Assembly (NCBI GenBank): GCA_029204225.1
Contig: CM055101.1
Location: forward strand, 64,134,671-64,198,670
Source of the DNA: Diphasiastrum complanatum
Lineage: Eukaryota > Streptophyta > Lycopodiopsida > Lycopodiales > Lycopodiaceae
Length of the DNA: 64,000 bases
Reading direction: 5' to 3'
Below are positions 35,903 through 46,460 of this stretch, piece after piece. Numbering within the stretch: the first letter of the stretch is position 1; each line of letters opens with the position of its first letter. The position numbers and the translations under genes were made by a program. Under the pieces are notes generated by a model that searched no databases, had not been told where the DNA came from, and was given only the letters and a program-made list of their open reading frames with translations.

Positions 35903-36190
35903 TCTCAAGACAGGGAATCACAAGACCTACACACTATGTATTATATGATGAGATTGATTTCCCCCCGGATGAACTTAAACAACTTACTAATTACTTATGC
36001 AAAACTGTGTCATTCACTACAGGGAACCACGAGACCTACACACTACTATGTCTTATATGATGTGATCGGTTTCCCCCCGGATGAACTTCAACAACTTACT
36101 AATTACGTATGCAAAACTGTGTCATTCACTACAGGGAACCACGAGACCTACACACTACTATGTCTTATATGATGTGATCGGTTTCCCCCT
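35903..36190. repeat. 112-bp tandem repeat array
   Basis: CCCCCCGGATGAACTT at 35961 and 36073 and CCCCCTGGATGAA at 36185 mark a 112-bp period. Units two and three are nearly identical (ACTACAGGGAACCACGAGAC, TATGTCTTATATGATGTGAT). Single diverged copies of the unit occur at 34195-34300 and 50070-50110, so it is a building block of this hAT family. Confidence 0.88.
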
Positions 36191-36199
36191 GGATGAAGG

Positions 36200-36777
36200 C
36201 CTCTCTGTGCTACCCCTCTCTGAAAGATCCCGGCATGGACATCTGTCTGGTGCCTCGGGATGTGGATGGCTGGGAGGATGTGGATGGACGATGCGGATCT
36301 GGAGGTGGTGGCATAGGTGTGGGTGCGAAAGCGGAGGATGTGGACGGACCGTGCAGATCTGACAGTGGTGGCACAGGCATAGGTGCAGCAGTGGAGGCTA
36401 TGGATCCATGGGGAGTACTGGCGGAGCGGGTGGGGGTGGCGGTGGCGGGTGCGGATGCGGCAGCGGGGGCGGGGGCGGTGGCGGTGGCGGTACTAGTGGC
36501 AGGGGTGGTGGCAGTGGAAATAGAGTCCGCGGCATCTATGGACGGCTCGCCGGGCTCAGCACCTGGCTCAGCATATGCCTCGAGAATGCGAGCCCTCTCC
36601 GTAGAGGGGATGACCATACAAACGCCGATCCCGTAGCGTCCCCCCATGGGTCGGACTCGCAATCCCCCCAAATGTGCTCGAACCCGAGAGGCGTTCCCTG
36701 TGAACTGCTTTCGACAAAAAGGGCAACGCCACTTTTTGTCGGGCATCAACTCCACCTCATCCCAAATGGGACGAGCG

Positions 36778-36783
<6 letters not shown>
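36200..36783 (-). pseudogene. hAT transposase N-terminal BED zinc finger and Pro/Ser-rich linker (copy 1)
   Basis: On the minus strand MAARPIWDEVELMPDKKWRC leads into a BED-type finger, CPFCRKQFTGNASRVRAHLG (C-x2-C...H spacing; the last ligand would follow in the linker). Then comes a low-complexity Ala/Thr/Pro/Ser linker (ATTPATSTATATAPAPAA, RPSTSSQPSTSRG) to about 36210. BED fingers bind DNA at transposon ends in plant hAT transposases. The catalytic part does not follow; a 112-bp repeat array does. The ORF continues 5' into the CT/CA microsatellite as ERERER, which is unlikely to be real coding sequence; the Met at about 36783 is the natural start. Confidence 0.65.
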
Positions 36784-36857
<74 letters not shown>

Positions 36858-36900
36858 AAAAGCACGCAAATCTAATATCTCTCTCTCTCTCTCTCTCTTC
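36781..36900. repeat. Compound (CT)n-(CA)n microsatellite
   Basis: CT units at 36781-36832, CA units at 36833-36859 and another CT run near 36879-36900. It lies just 5' of the BED-finger start codon on the minus strand. Confidence 0.95.
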
Positions 36901-36949
36901 TCCTAAACCCCAACCCTCTTTCTCTCCTCTCTCTCACCTTCTCGGGCTT

Positions 36950-37112
36950 TTGCGGACTATTCCGCTGCCCACGAGCCCTTTTTTTTTCTTTTTTTTAAAA
37001 AAAACGCGTCTGGGGCCCGGACGTGTCCAGAAAAAAATCTCAAATTTTTTTTTGGGACGTGTCCGCGTCCGGACGTCGGACGCGGACGCGAAAAGCCCGC
37101 GTCCGGCCCAGA
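36950..37112. mobile_element. Right end of hAT copy 1 with GC-rich subterminal motifs
   Basis: The stretch carries repeated GTCCGCGTCCGGACG and GGACGCGGACGCG units next to homopolymer T/A runs. Comparable units (GCGGACGCGGACGCGCC, GTCCGCGTCCGAACGCGTCC) sit at the left end of hAT copy 2 near 49575-49620. Repeated short motifs near the ends are typical of hAT transposase binding sites. The exact terminal inverted repeat could not be fixed. Confidence 0.5.
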
Positions 37113-39264
37113 ACCTCATGTCTGAAGTTTGTAGTGTAATTAACATAAAAATGTTTTGAAAGGCTTAAATCTCTAAACTTCTCAATTGGAGGCAATAAAG
37201 ATGAAACCATGGCATGACAGCCTTGATTTGGAAAAGGTACAACCTTCAAATTCCAAACCTATGCCTTGAATATGGTATAACAACAATAATAGTACTAAAG
37301 GAAAATGCACAAGCTTTGAGTGTTTCACTTTCAGCTTAAAGTTGTTAAGATCAAATAATAAAATCCACAAACACACAAGAGTATTTCAGCAAGATTGAAT
37401 GAGAAGGTGTAACATAAGCTCACCACATTGCAATGGGTCATTAGGTGCTTTTTTATGGCTATTTTGACATCTAAAAAAATTTACAAAAAAAAAAAACCGG
37501 TTCCAAAACTTTCTGAAACAAGCATTCCGGAATGTGATCGGTATGCTATGTTCCGGAATGTAGCACATCTATGGGCCATATATACTAGAGGCCATTTGAC
37601 ATTTGGAATGAATGATTATTGGCCATTGATCATACTATGCTTCAGGTACCTTGAGTCCTCTTGATTAATCCAATATTAAGTTGAAGCTTCTCCTAGATTG
37701 GAGAGGGGTTATGGTAATACGGGACGCCATAGCTGCCATCTAGGGATTGATGGATGCCAGCACAATTTCCCACTGCACGAGGGTGAGCTCTACAAATGGG
37801 AGGATTGTCCAATGTCCTTGGAAAATGTTCTCCATTGTTATTTTATTGGATTTTATAAATTTTTAGGGGAGAGTTGTCTCATATTGTCCTCTCACAACCA
37901 TATGGTCAATTTTTACTATTATCCCACATGTAGTTAACAGCGATTCTGGTTGGCAGATTCATGACAAGATTGATGAGTTTCAATCGCTAAAGGAGAGTGT
38001 TTATAACTCTCCCAGGGTGCAATTTTTTTGGAAAATCTAAGGATTCGGAATTGATTGTAAGATTTTGTTGGTCAACAGTTGTTTAGTGATTGCTTTCAGT
38101 TAGATTTAACCTTTATAAATTTGACATAGACTTGCAATTCGCAATTTGTGTTAGCTAATATTGCTTGGACAAGGATTCCATCAGGTGAATCATGAACATT
38201 GAGGGTAACCGAGGTATGATTCCAAGAAATGAGAGAAGCTATTCTAGTAGTAGGCACTAGAGGATCTCCTTAGAAGCCAGGTGCCAATTCCTCTTCTTGA
38301 AAGCCAATTTGTAACAGCTAAAAGGCACTGCACGATTATTTTGGAAACCAATTGCTTACTGAATTGGCAGCTACTAATAGCAACGATTTCAGGCTGGGCA
38401 CCTAAGAAGCCACCTCTCTGAAGAGCAATGGAGGAGAATCATAGAGGTAGTAAAGTTCTTTTTGGCAAGATATGGGCATGCTATGAAAGGCATGGAGACA
38501 AGAGGCTTCACCTCTTATTTAGGTTTTGGCATACTCCTATGGCCAAAACACTAGCTACTTAGGGAGCCTATGCATGAAACTGCATGGGATGGATGCTCTC
38601 TAGAAGAGATAAGATGGCATGCTTACAATTGCAAGAGCCTCTAGCTCAATAATGTGCTAAGACATGGTTGTTTGCGTGTACATGTTCATGCATGGGGCAA
38701 GTCTAGTGACATGCAGTAGTTCCTTGCATGAGAGGGAATGTACCATGTAGAGAGCTATCCAGTTACTGGATATGCAAAAGCTTGCAAAAAACCACACCCC
38801 TTAGATATTAGGAACCCAATCCCTTGGGTCCCACACCTTACTTGAAACAAAGTGTTGGACTAGGGCCTTTTCACTTCACCAGTGACTCGTAGACCGCATG
38901 CATGCTACTTGTCTAATCAGGGATATGTGCTTGGCATGGAGACTCCTACCTTGTGGTATAGAAGGGAAGAGCTCTCAGTTACCATTCATTCAATATACCT
39001 AGGAGAAGGTGGATGGTAGTGGGCATGTGCCTAGTCAGGATGAGAGCTAGCCAGGGGTAGGAGAACCTCCGGATGATTTCAAAAATTGTCTAACAAGTAA
39101 AACTCTATACTAAGAAATCCAAACATCTGAATTCCATAGATAAGCATTTCTATATCTTGGTCATCTTGTGGCATCCCCTGGTTTGAGGACTGATCATGAA
39201 AGAAAAGGATTGTGCTCAATTGGCCCATTCCTGTGTTTAATCTTTGTTGGGGTTTGTTGTATTC
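37113..39264. other. Stretch without a supported gene
   Basis: No domain, exon pair or repeat array was recognised on either strand. The missing last FKBP exon could lie here but no reading matching the family C-terminus was found. Confidence 0.35.
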
Positions 39265-39490
39265 TTTCAGAAGATCACTGAGGGGTGTGCCAAAATGGCA
39301 GCATCATTGAACAATGAACTGAAGGGAGTGATTAGTAAGAACAGTAGGCCTAGTAAAACCATTCAATGGAATGAGACATTGAATGCAACTTTTAATGCCC
39401 TTAAGAACTCAATGGGCTCAGCTCCTATTTGAAATTTGCCGATCTTGATAGATTATATGTTGTTAGAATAGAAGCAAGCAATTATGTATA
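39265..39490 (+). pseudogene. Gypsy RT/RNase H connection relic
   Basis: The plus-strand reading WNETLNATFNALKNSMGSAP, then after a frame change LKFADLDRLYVVRIEAS, matches the gypsy segment W-----AF--LK--L-SAPVL--PD---F-V--DAS between RT and RNase H. It is very short and decayed. Confidence 0.5.
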
Positions 39491-39992
39491 TAACAAGTGC
39501 AAAAAGACAAGGCATTGAAAACCAAATGAAACAAATGACTTCACAAGGTCGATAGTTAAAGATGGAAATCACCTCGCTACAAGTGAAGAAGCTTTCCTAA
39601 TGGATAAGATGAAGAAAAACTCTGGTTACCCTAGAAATTGCTCTTATATCATGTATGAACTCAATCAAAGGCTCAGCACCACATTAAGCACAAATGATAA
39701 AAGATGATTAAGCGTAAGAACATCTCCGAAAAAGTCTAACTAGCATGCAATGATCATCAAGATAGTAAATGGACTATCTTGATTTCACTTCGCAGTGATA
39801 ATAATCAATGAATCTTGAAAAAAGCTCTACAAAAATATAGAACAGTCTTTTCATTGAACCTAACTAGACTATATGAAGACTTACACATGCAAAGCTAGAA
39901 ATGCACACATAAATTGTTCAAAGTTCTACAATTCATTAACTATACAATGCAAGAAACATGAATAAAGCTTGAACCAAAATGAAGAATGTAAC
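39491..39992. other. Probable FKBP intron sequence
   Basis: No gene is visible on either strand. It lies directly 3' of the FKBP exon whose donor GAG/GTTACATTC is at 39992, so it is likely intron. Confidence 0.4.
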
Positions 39993-40070
39993 CTCAAGGG
40001 TAGCATTGGGAGGAATCTCTTGAATGCCTTTATTCCCATATGCTAGTTCTGGAGGCACAAGAAGTAGACG
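39993..40070 (-). CDS. FKBP-type peptidyl-prolyl isomerase, exon (VPPELAYG block)
   Basis: Read on the minus strand, TTTGGTGGTTTTGCAG (3' splice site) precedes a 78-bp exon encoding RLLLVPPELAYGNKGIQEIP and PNATLE, ending at GAG/GTTACA (5' splice site). This is the diagnostic FKBP segment (VPPELAYG---I-EIPPNATL-F) that forms part of the FK506-binding and isomerase pocket. Phase 0 at both ends fits the exon at 40625-40714 upstream. FKBPs catalyse cis-trans isomerisation of X-Pro bonds. The QRLLLVPPELAYGNKGIQ form resembles plant thylakoid-lumen FKBP16-type proteins from memory. The next (last) exon, expected to start LD-ELL, was not located. Confidence 0.88.
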
Positions 40071-40624
40071 CTGCAAAACCACCAAATTCCAGTATTCATA
40101 CAATCAATGTCGAATAGAACAACTAAAACTAAAATTCTCCTTTGACCTATCAATTGTATTGCAGCCTCACGAGAGAAATGCTACAAAGTTCTTATCACTC
40201 TAACATGGGACTGAAAAATACTCCTTTGAGGTCTTGAATAGAGATTATGGAGATGTTTTTGAAGCAAAACCTGGAAAATGCTTAATTGCAAACCGAGAGC
40301 TTAGAGAAAAAAACACATGTAACATGACACACTACTATCTCGATAATTGAAAACCTAATGGAGAGCTATCCTTGCTAAAAATTGTTCACTAAAAAGTTAA
40401 GTTTATCTTTCCGCCATGGGACATCTAACCTAAAAGAAACTTTCTATAGAGCTTTTAGATAGACAGTTCATTCATGACTATCCTAGTTCCTTGTCAAACC
40501 AGCTTTCAACTTGGAATACCCTTGGACTTTTTTATGGGAAACAAAACCATGCCAAATTTACTTAATTTTTTAAGAAACAGATTGGCATGTTGAAATAACT
40601 AAGTGGATCTCCAAGAATTCTTAC
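40071..40624 (-). other. FKBP intron
   Basis: 554 bp between the exon ending GGTGGTCAG/GTAAGAATTC (donor, minus strand) and the acceptor GTTTTGCAG at 40071. Canonical GT-AG ends on the minus strand. No insertion recognised inside. Confidence 0.8.
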
Positions 40625-40714
40625 CTGACCACCCACACGCATTCCTGTCACTCCTAAATCAAGACCTTTAAGCACCATTCCACGTTCTGAAGCCCCAACA
40701 TCAAATCCGTATGG
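40625..40714 (-). CDS. FKBP-type peptidyl-prolyl isomerase, exon (GMRVGGQ block)
   Basis: A 90-bp minus-strand exon between TCATTGTGAATAG and GTAAGAATTC encodes PYGFDVGASERGMVLKGLDL and GVTGMRVGGQ. It covers the FKBP segment F-VG---VIKG-D-GV-GM-VGG with conserved VLKG and GMRVGGQ. It joins in phase 0 to RLLLVPPELAYG of the next exon, giving GMRVGGQRLLLVPPELAYG, a perfect family match across the splice. The upstream exon lies 7 kb away at 47706-47780. Confidence 0.9.
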
Positions 40715-41165
40715 CTATTCACAATGAAAGAAGCCCATCTTAAGAAGAAGAGAAGCTACACCTTCCAGCATCCAAAACTATATAATGAACATCAATAAAG
40801 TAAGCGATGAAAGAAATATAGTGAGGTGATTGATGCAAATATGGCTCCCATTTTTACTAGAGTCATGGACTTGTAGGTGATTATGACCTGTTGGAAATTC
40901 TATCTTACATGCTAATATATTCTATAAAGGAGTAACTAGCAAAAAGTTAGAGTATCCACCTCTAATAGCCCATATTTGAGTTTTGTATGACCAATGACGA
41001 AAATTTGAAAATGCAAATGTTGCTCTAGTAATCATGACTAGGAGTTTGGGCTCGAATATCAACAGTATAAGAATAGGCTTGTAACCCTCTCCTACCCCTT
41101 TCAAGCCAATGATATTCTTAAGCATAGGAAAGGGCTAGGCTTCTCCCTAAGGAGAAACTTCATTG

Positions 41166-41240
<75 letters not shown>
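41166..41240. repeat. (CT)n microsatellite
   Basis: About 75 bp of pure CT units inside the FKBP intron, 120 bp left of the gypsy relic. Confidence 0.97.
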
Positions 41241-41241
<1 letters not shown>

Positions 41242-41357
41242 ACAACTTCGAAGTTAAACCACATTGCACTCACATCTCCAGTGAAATGATTGCAAAAGTG
41301 ATCATCATCCATAGAGTTTATAGTTTGGGCTGTAGCATTAACAATTACTAAGAACAT

Positions 41358-43215
41358 GTGAGTACTCAACCATACCAGTACCAGTACACAGTGGAAATGG
41401 CTGATGGAAAGGGTACAAGGATTTGGGATAAGAGGGTTGTGGGCATTCCACTAACTGTACAAAGTTACACAAAAGAGTTGGATGTTGAGATAACACGGCT
41501 TGCACGGGTTGATGTGGTGTTGGGCATTTGTTGGCACACGATGCGGAAGCCACGCATAGCCTGGGATACTCATGTGTATGAGTTCCAGTTTGATGGTGTG
41601 ATGCATTCCCTTCGTGGTGAGAGGGACTTCAGTCCTGGACCGCTTATTTCAGCTACGCAATTGCATAGGATCCATTGTGAGTACATGTGTGTTTGCTTTC
41701 TACTTCATATGTCTACTAATACCAGTCAGAGTAGCATGCAGTGTGTGCAAACCAATACTATTTCCAATTTGGATCAAGAGATTAGGAGAGAGTTTTCAGA
41801 TGTGTTCATAGATGATCTTCCATTTGTTTTACCTTCTAAGAGGAATGTTGAACATAAGATTGAATTAATACCTGCATCATGTCATGTTAATAGACGTCTT
41901 ACAGAATGAGTCTTAAGGAGGAAGAGGAAGTGAGACGGATGTTGGATGATTATCTTGCCAAGGGGCAGATACGACCGAGTTATTCCCCTTTTGCCTCTCC
42001 AATCATTCTTATAAAAAAGAACGATGGATCATGGCGTATGTGTGTGGATTATCAAGGTTTAAAAGAGATAATGGTTAAACATTGATATCCTATGCCAAGT
42101 ATAGATGATCTGCTTGATGCCTTCACAGGTGCCACTATGTTTAGTAAAATAGACCTAAAGAGTGGATACCATCAGGTAAGAGTTCTTGAAGAGGATGTAC
42201 ACAAGACCGCCGTCAGAACTCGGTTCGGTCACAATGAGTATCTTGTGATCCCATTTGGGTTGACTAATGCCCCAACTACATTCATGATGATGATGAATGA
42301 TGTGCTCATATCGTATATGGGTAATTTTGTCGTAAACATTGTTGATGACATTCTGACTTACAATGCAGGTGAGGTCAAGCATATGACTCACCTTAGAACT
42401 GTGTTGTCTACTTTGAGGGAGAACACTTTGTTTGCCAATAGTAAAAAAGTGAATTGTTTAATAAGGAAATTGAGTATCTTGGTCATGTATTGTCTGCTGA
42501 TGGAGCGAGCCCAAATCCTAAGAAGATTGTTGTGATCATTGAGTGGCCTGTGCCAGCTGATTTGACAGCACTTCGTTCCTTTCTTGGATTGGCAGTATTT
42601 ATAGAAAATATGTTAAGGGATACTCCTATATTGCGGCACCTTTGACTGATTTGACTCAAAAAAAATAGATTTGGTGAGTGGACTAAACTGCAACAAGCAA
42701 GCTTTGATCAGTTGAAGCAAGCTATTGCTGAGTGCGTCACTCTAAAGATTGTAGACCCTCAAAAGCCCTATGTTGTAAATACGGATGTGAGTGACATTGT
42801 TGTGGGAGCAGTTTTGATGCAAGAGGGTAGGCTTGTGGCCTTTGAGAGCAAGAAGCTCAACCCTGCACAGAAAAACTATCCAACTCATGAAAAGGAAGTG
42901 TATGCCATAGTTCATGCATTAAAGGCATGGAGGCATTATCTGTATGGATCGGCATTTGAGGTATTCACTGATCATGATACCTTGAGATACTTTTGTAAGC
43001 AGCCAGACCTTAGAGGCCGGCAAGCCAGATGGTCTGAGCTCATGCAGGAATTCATGATGGAGATTCGGTACAAGAAAGATGCCGAGAATCGTGTGGCAGA
43101 TGCACCATCTCGTGTGGTGTATCAGATGTCATTTGTAGTCATTGAAAATGACTTACTGTTTGAGATAAGAAAGGCTCAACAAGAAGATCCTCACAATAAG
43201 AAAGTGGAACAAAGG
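41358..43215 (+). pseudogene. Gypsy protease C-terminus, reverse transcriptase and RNase H
   Basis: 41358-41650 is the end of a retroviral-type protease (ELDVEITRLARVDVVLGICW). RT follows: EIRREFSDVF, MLDDYLAKGQIRPSYSPFAS, MCVDYQGLKEI, YPMPSIDDLLDAFTGATMFS, KIDLKSGYHQVRV, VIPFGLTNAPTTFMMMMNDV, and NIVDDILTYN where the active site is normally YVDD/YFDD. After a frame change come EIEYLGHVLSADG and LRSFLGLAVF (42460-42600). RNase H is well kept at 42712-43180: VVNTDVSDIVVGAVLMQEGR, THEKEVYAIVHALKAWRHYL, GSAFEVFTDHDTL and ENRVADAPSR (normally ADALSR). The 5' half of the element and its LTRs are missing. It lies antisense to the FKBP gene. Confidence 0.88.
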
Positions 43216-44080
43216 TGAGTCATGGCCATGCAAAGTCTCAAGAGGAGAGCTCTTCTACCTTGGTTCGCACTTATCTTGACTACCATTGTTGGAGTTTGCC
43301 TATAATGATAAAAAGAATTAATCTACGAAGATGAGTCCTTTCGAGCTAAATTATGGTTTTAGACCAGCCAGTCTAGTTACTATAGGTATGCCTCATAAGA
43401 CACCTAGTGCTATGGAGTTTCTAACTCACATGCAACAAATGTTGGAGTTAGCAAAGGAAAATGTAAAAGTGGTGATGGATCGGGGCAAAGACATATGCCG
43501 ACTTGGATTGTACGCCAAGAGAGTTCAAGGAAGGAGACATGGTGTTTCTTAGCATTCCAAAGGACACGAAAACCCTAAAGACAGGGAAGTGTTATAAGTT
43601 GTCACCTAGATATTGTGGACCTTGAAAAATGTTAAAAAGATTAATAAAATTGCTTATGAATTGGAATTTTCATGTTGGTTGTAAGATTCATCCCGTTTTT
43701 CATGTTTCATGCTTAAAGAAGGTTTTACATGACGGCGATAACTTGTTGGCTAATGGCCTTGTATTGTTTCAGGATCATTGGGAGGTGATGCATGGACCAA
43801 CGAGAGTATTGGACCAGAGGCAAAGACGGTTGCGGAATCGTTTGCTCCATGAGTACTTGGATGCATGGCATGGACGACCTCTCAATGATGCTATATGGGA
43901 GACCGCGCATGGGTTGCATGCACAGTATCCAAACTTTGCCATCAACTCCCTTTTAGAGCTTGCACCTTTTGGAAATTCCAACCTCGACAAAACCCTGTCC
44001 AATCTTAGAACTTCTGAAGTTGACTTTGCTTCAGTATGTTGGTTGGTAGCCTCTTCTGCAACTTCAGCAACACCATGATT
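43216..44080 (+). pseudogene. Gypsy integrase C-terminus with chromodomain-like end
   Basis: The integrase zinc finger and catalytic core are deleted: after RNase H the reading resumes at LPLLEFAYND (about 43285), then KMSPFELNYGFRPASLV, MQQMLELAKENVKVVMDRGK and the GKCYKLSPRYCGP-like segment (43590-43625). From 43670 the reading KIHPVFHVSCLKKVL leads to a chromodomain-like tail (LDQRQRRLRNRLLHEYLDAW, HGRPLNDAIWE, HAQYPNF). This order marks a chromovirus-type (Ty3/gypsy) element. Stops near 43290, 43315 and 43550 and frame changes show decay. Confidence 0.8.
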
Positions 44081-45084
44081 GTTGATTGTCTTCTCCTACC
44101 ATCTACCTCGCCGTCTCTTGTTTCACGTAGTTTTCCTTTCCCTGTGAGTTAACCCTTCCACTTTGCCTTGCAGCTGCATGAACCAACTTACATGTAGCTT
44201 AAATGACCTATCAATGTTCTCTTGCAACGTAGTAGCAACCACAGACTGTAGCGACGAATCTGATATTATCGCTCTTGTGGATCCTCTCTCCACCTTGCAC
44301 CTTGATTGCAAAACAACTCCTAGTTGTAATGCTGATCTTGACTCCTGAGATCTTCTTCAACATGCATCAAGGTTCTAAACCTCAATGATATTCTACTACA
44401 AGACACAACAATTGCTTCCTAGTAATCTGCGCATGTACATGCTTCCTTGCATGTATACCAATTACTTCCAACAGTGATTGGCAATCTATATGTTCCGGTC
44501 AGTAGTGACCTGTTTCTAAACTGATTTTTCAAGTAGCGACCTGTTTTCCTGCAACGATCTGAACTGAGTTTTCCAGCAGTGATCTGATCTGATTTTCCGA
44601 CAGCGATCAGGTCTCCAGTAAACAATTCTGATGCAGCGATCTGTAGGCAGCAACGATCTGATATAGCCACCGTTCCAGCTCAGCCAGGCAAAGATTAGGT
44701 CTGTTCCATCAGCAAACAAAACTATTAAGCAGCAACGATCAAATACCCTGCATGCAGGGATCAGGTTCAGCGATCAGATCTGTATATCTTCTCCAACAAA
44801 CCAATCTTCTCCTAAAAGATTCCTGTTGTACTCTTGACAACGCTAACTCCACACTTTTGTTGTCCTACAACAACCTGAGATCTGAGGCAGATTTTATAAT
44901 CTCCTCTTGCAGCACCTTCTCCTTGAAGCATTGAATCATCTCACAAAGCTGCCACCATTGTAGATGAAGATCAAACTTGAGAGCTCGCTAGGGATGCCAC
45001 CTCCACACCTTGAAGATGGTCGAACCAACCTGCATATGATGATTGACTCTGTTCGTTGAGTACCTCCTTCTCTCGAATCTTGAA
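44081..45084 (-). other. Internal region of a minus-strand LTR element, coding content not recognised
   Basis: It lies downstream (minus strand) of the primer site at 45085-45100. A CAGCGATCTG-type motif recurs several times at 44500-44790 (GCAGCGATCTG, GCAACGATCTGA, GCAGTGATCTG), an irregular short-unit repeat. No gag or pol motif was found. Confidence 0.4.
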
Positions 45085-45100
45085 CCATGCTTTGATACCA
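45085..45100 (-). promoter_or_regulatory. Primer binding site (minus strand)
   Basis: Minus-strand TGGTATCAAAGCATGG directly follows the LTR end TCTAACA. It is a tRNA-Met type site with one change from TGGTATCAGAGC. Confidence 0.75.
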
Positions 45101-45519
45101 TGTTAGAAAACTGACTTGTTCATAAGCACCCAAGATAAGATTCCTATTGTGATGAAACAATAGGCAAACACATGAGAGAGAACACAACTGATGGAAACTC
45201 CAACTATGTCCCATTGCAAATGAGCTAGGGTGCAAAACATACTTATAGACTATGGTCAATGCCGAAAAGCAAAGAAAGCCTAAAAGCAATTGCCTAATTG
45301 ATGTCTCTATATAAGGTAAAAGCACCAACACCTATCTATAGCAAAACTTTACTCCAAATCAAGCACTAGAATCTCAACCTTGAGTCTAACTAAATTCTAA
45401 CTTGACTTTACTAAATATAAATAAAGGCCCCTAGAATGAGCACACAAGCATGGCCCAATAATCCTAATTAATTCTAGATGACAACATTAGGGGTAATAAT
45501 GTGAACATTAACTCTAACA
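45101..45519 (-). repeat. 5' LTR of a minus-strand element
   Basis: 419 bp that begin TGTTAGA and end TCTAACA, a perfect 7-bp terminal inverted repeat, with a primer site next to the left end. To the right (45520) the sequence continues as gypsy RT (ITNGPPTFQ-like), so the element entered a gypsy copy. The 131-residue minus ORF that spans it (45331-44936) is an accident of the LTR. Confidence 0.75.
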
Positions 45520-46460
45520 ATCACCAATGGCCCACCCACTTTTCAAATGCCATGGCCAAAATCCTTCATTCCTTGTTGGGTAACTATGTTACTATATACT
45601 TTGACGACATTCTTGTCTTCAGTATCTCCATGCAAGAGCATGCCCACCACTTACTTGTTGTTCTCTGCATCCTTGCCACACATCTTGTACACCAAGAAAT
45701 CCAAGTGTTCCTTTGCAGTAACTAAAATATCCTTTCTTGACTTTGTCCTTCTTTATGGACACATACATCTCAACACAAAAATTCCTTGTGATATCTAAAT
45801 GGCCTATTCCTACCAATATCGATGATCTTTACGTTTTCCTTCATATGGGCCTTCACCTACATGGACCTATACCCGACTTTTCATTTGTAGTTGCTCCATT
45901 GCATCGTTTACTAAAGAAAAAACTTACTTTTGAGTGGTCACCTGAACGTCAAAAAGCTTTTACCACTCTTACGACTCTCCTTATTTTTGCTCCTATTCTA
46001 TGTTTCTCAGACTTCACTATGGAATTCACTAATGAAACTGATGCCAGATCCCTTGGATAGGTGTTGTTGCATGTCAAGACATTGGTGTCATGGCCTATGA
46101 GTCACAATGTTTACATTCTTATGAATGAAAAAGAACTCCTGGTCATCATACATGCTCTTAAGAAATGGCGTCATTACGTCTATCACACTCATTTCAAAAT
46201 TTTCACAGACCACCAATTACTTCATTATTTGTTTACTCGAAAAGACATCAATGACCATCAATACAGTTTTTGCATACCTTCACCTTTGGCATCCAATACA
46301 CCTAGCACTTCTAATGTTGTTGTTGATGCCTTGTCTTGCTTCCTACTTTGATCCACAGCTTGACACTCCTTTTCTTGTTGATCAAGCTTGTGCTCTCACT
46401 GCTACTATATAGGATACTCCAAGACCTACTCCCACACTAGTCAATGATCTTGCTTCTTTC
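45520..46460 (+). pseudogene. Second gypsy RT/RNase H relic
   Basis: It starts inside the RT motif (TNGPPTF) and continues with YVTIYFDDILVFSISMQEHA (YFDD active site intact, about 45590), HLLVVLCIL, then after frame changes ISKWPIPTNIDDLYVFL, RLLKKKLTFEWSPERQKAFT, FSDFTMEFTNETDA (RNase H start) and NEKELLVIIHALKKWRHYV, FKIFTDHQLLHYLFTRKDIN. It is from another gypsy lineage than the relic at 41.4 kb. The N-terminal RT lies beyond the inserted LTR and was not found. Confidence 0.8.

Noticed and set aside
34357-36190. Direct repeats resembling a CRISPR array
   Set aside because: Units of 84 and 112 bp are contiguous tandem repeats without unique spacers, and the context is plant transposons.
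44936-45331. Minus-strand ORF of 131 aa
   Set aside because: It covers an LTR, its primer site and leader; the coding reading is accidental.
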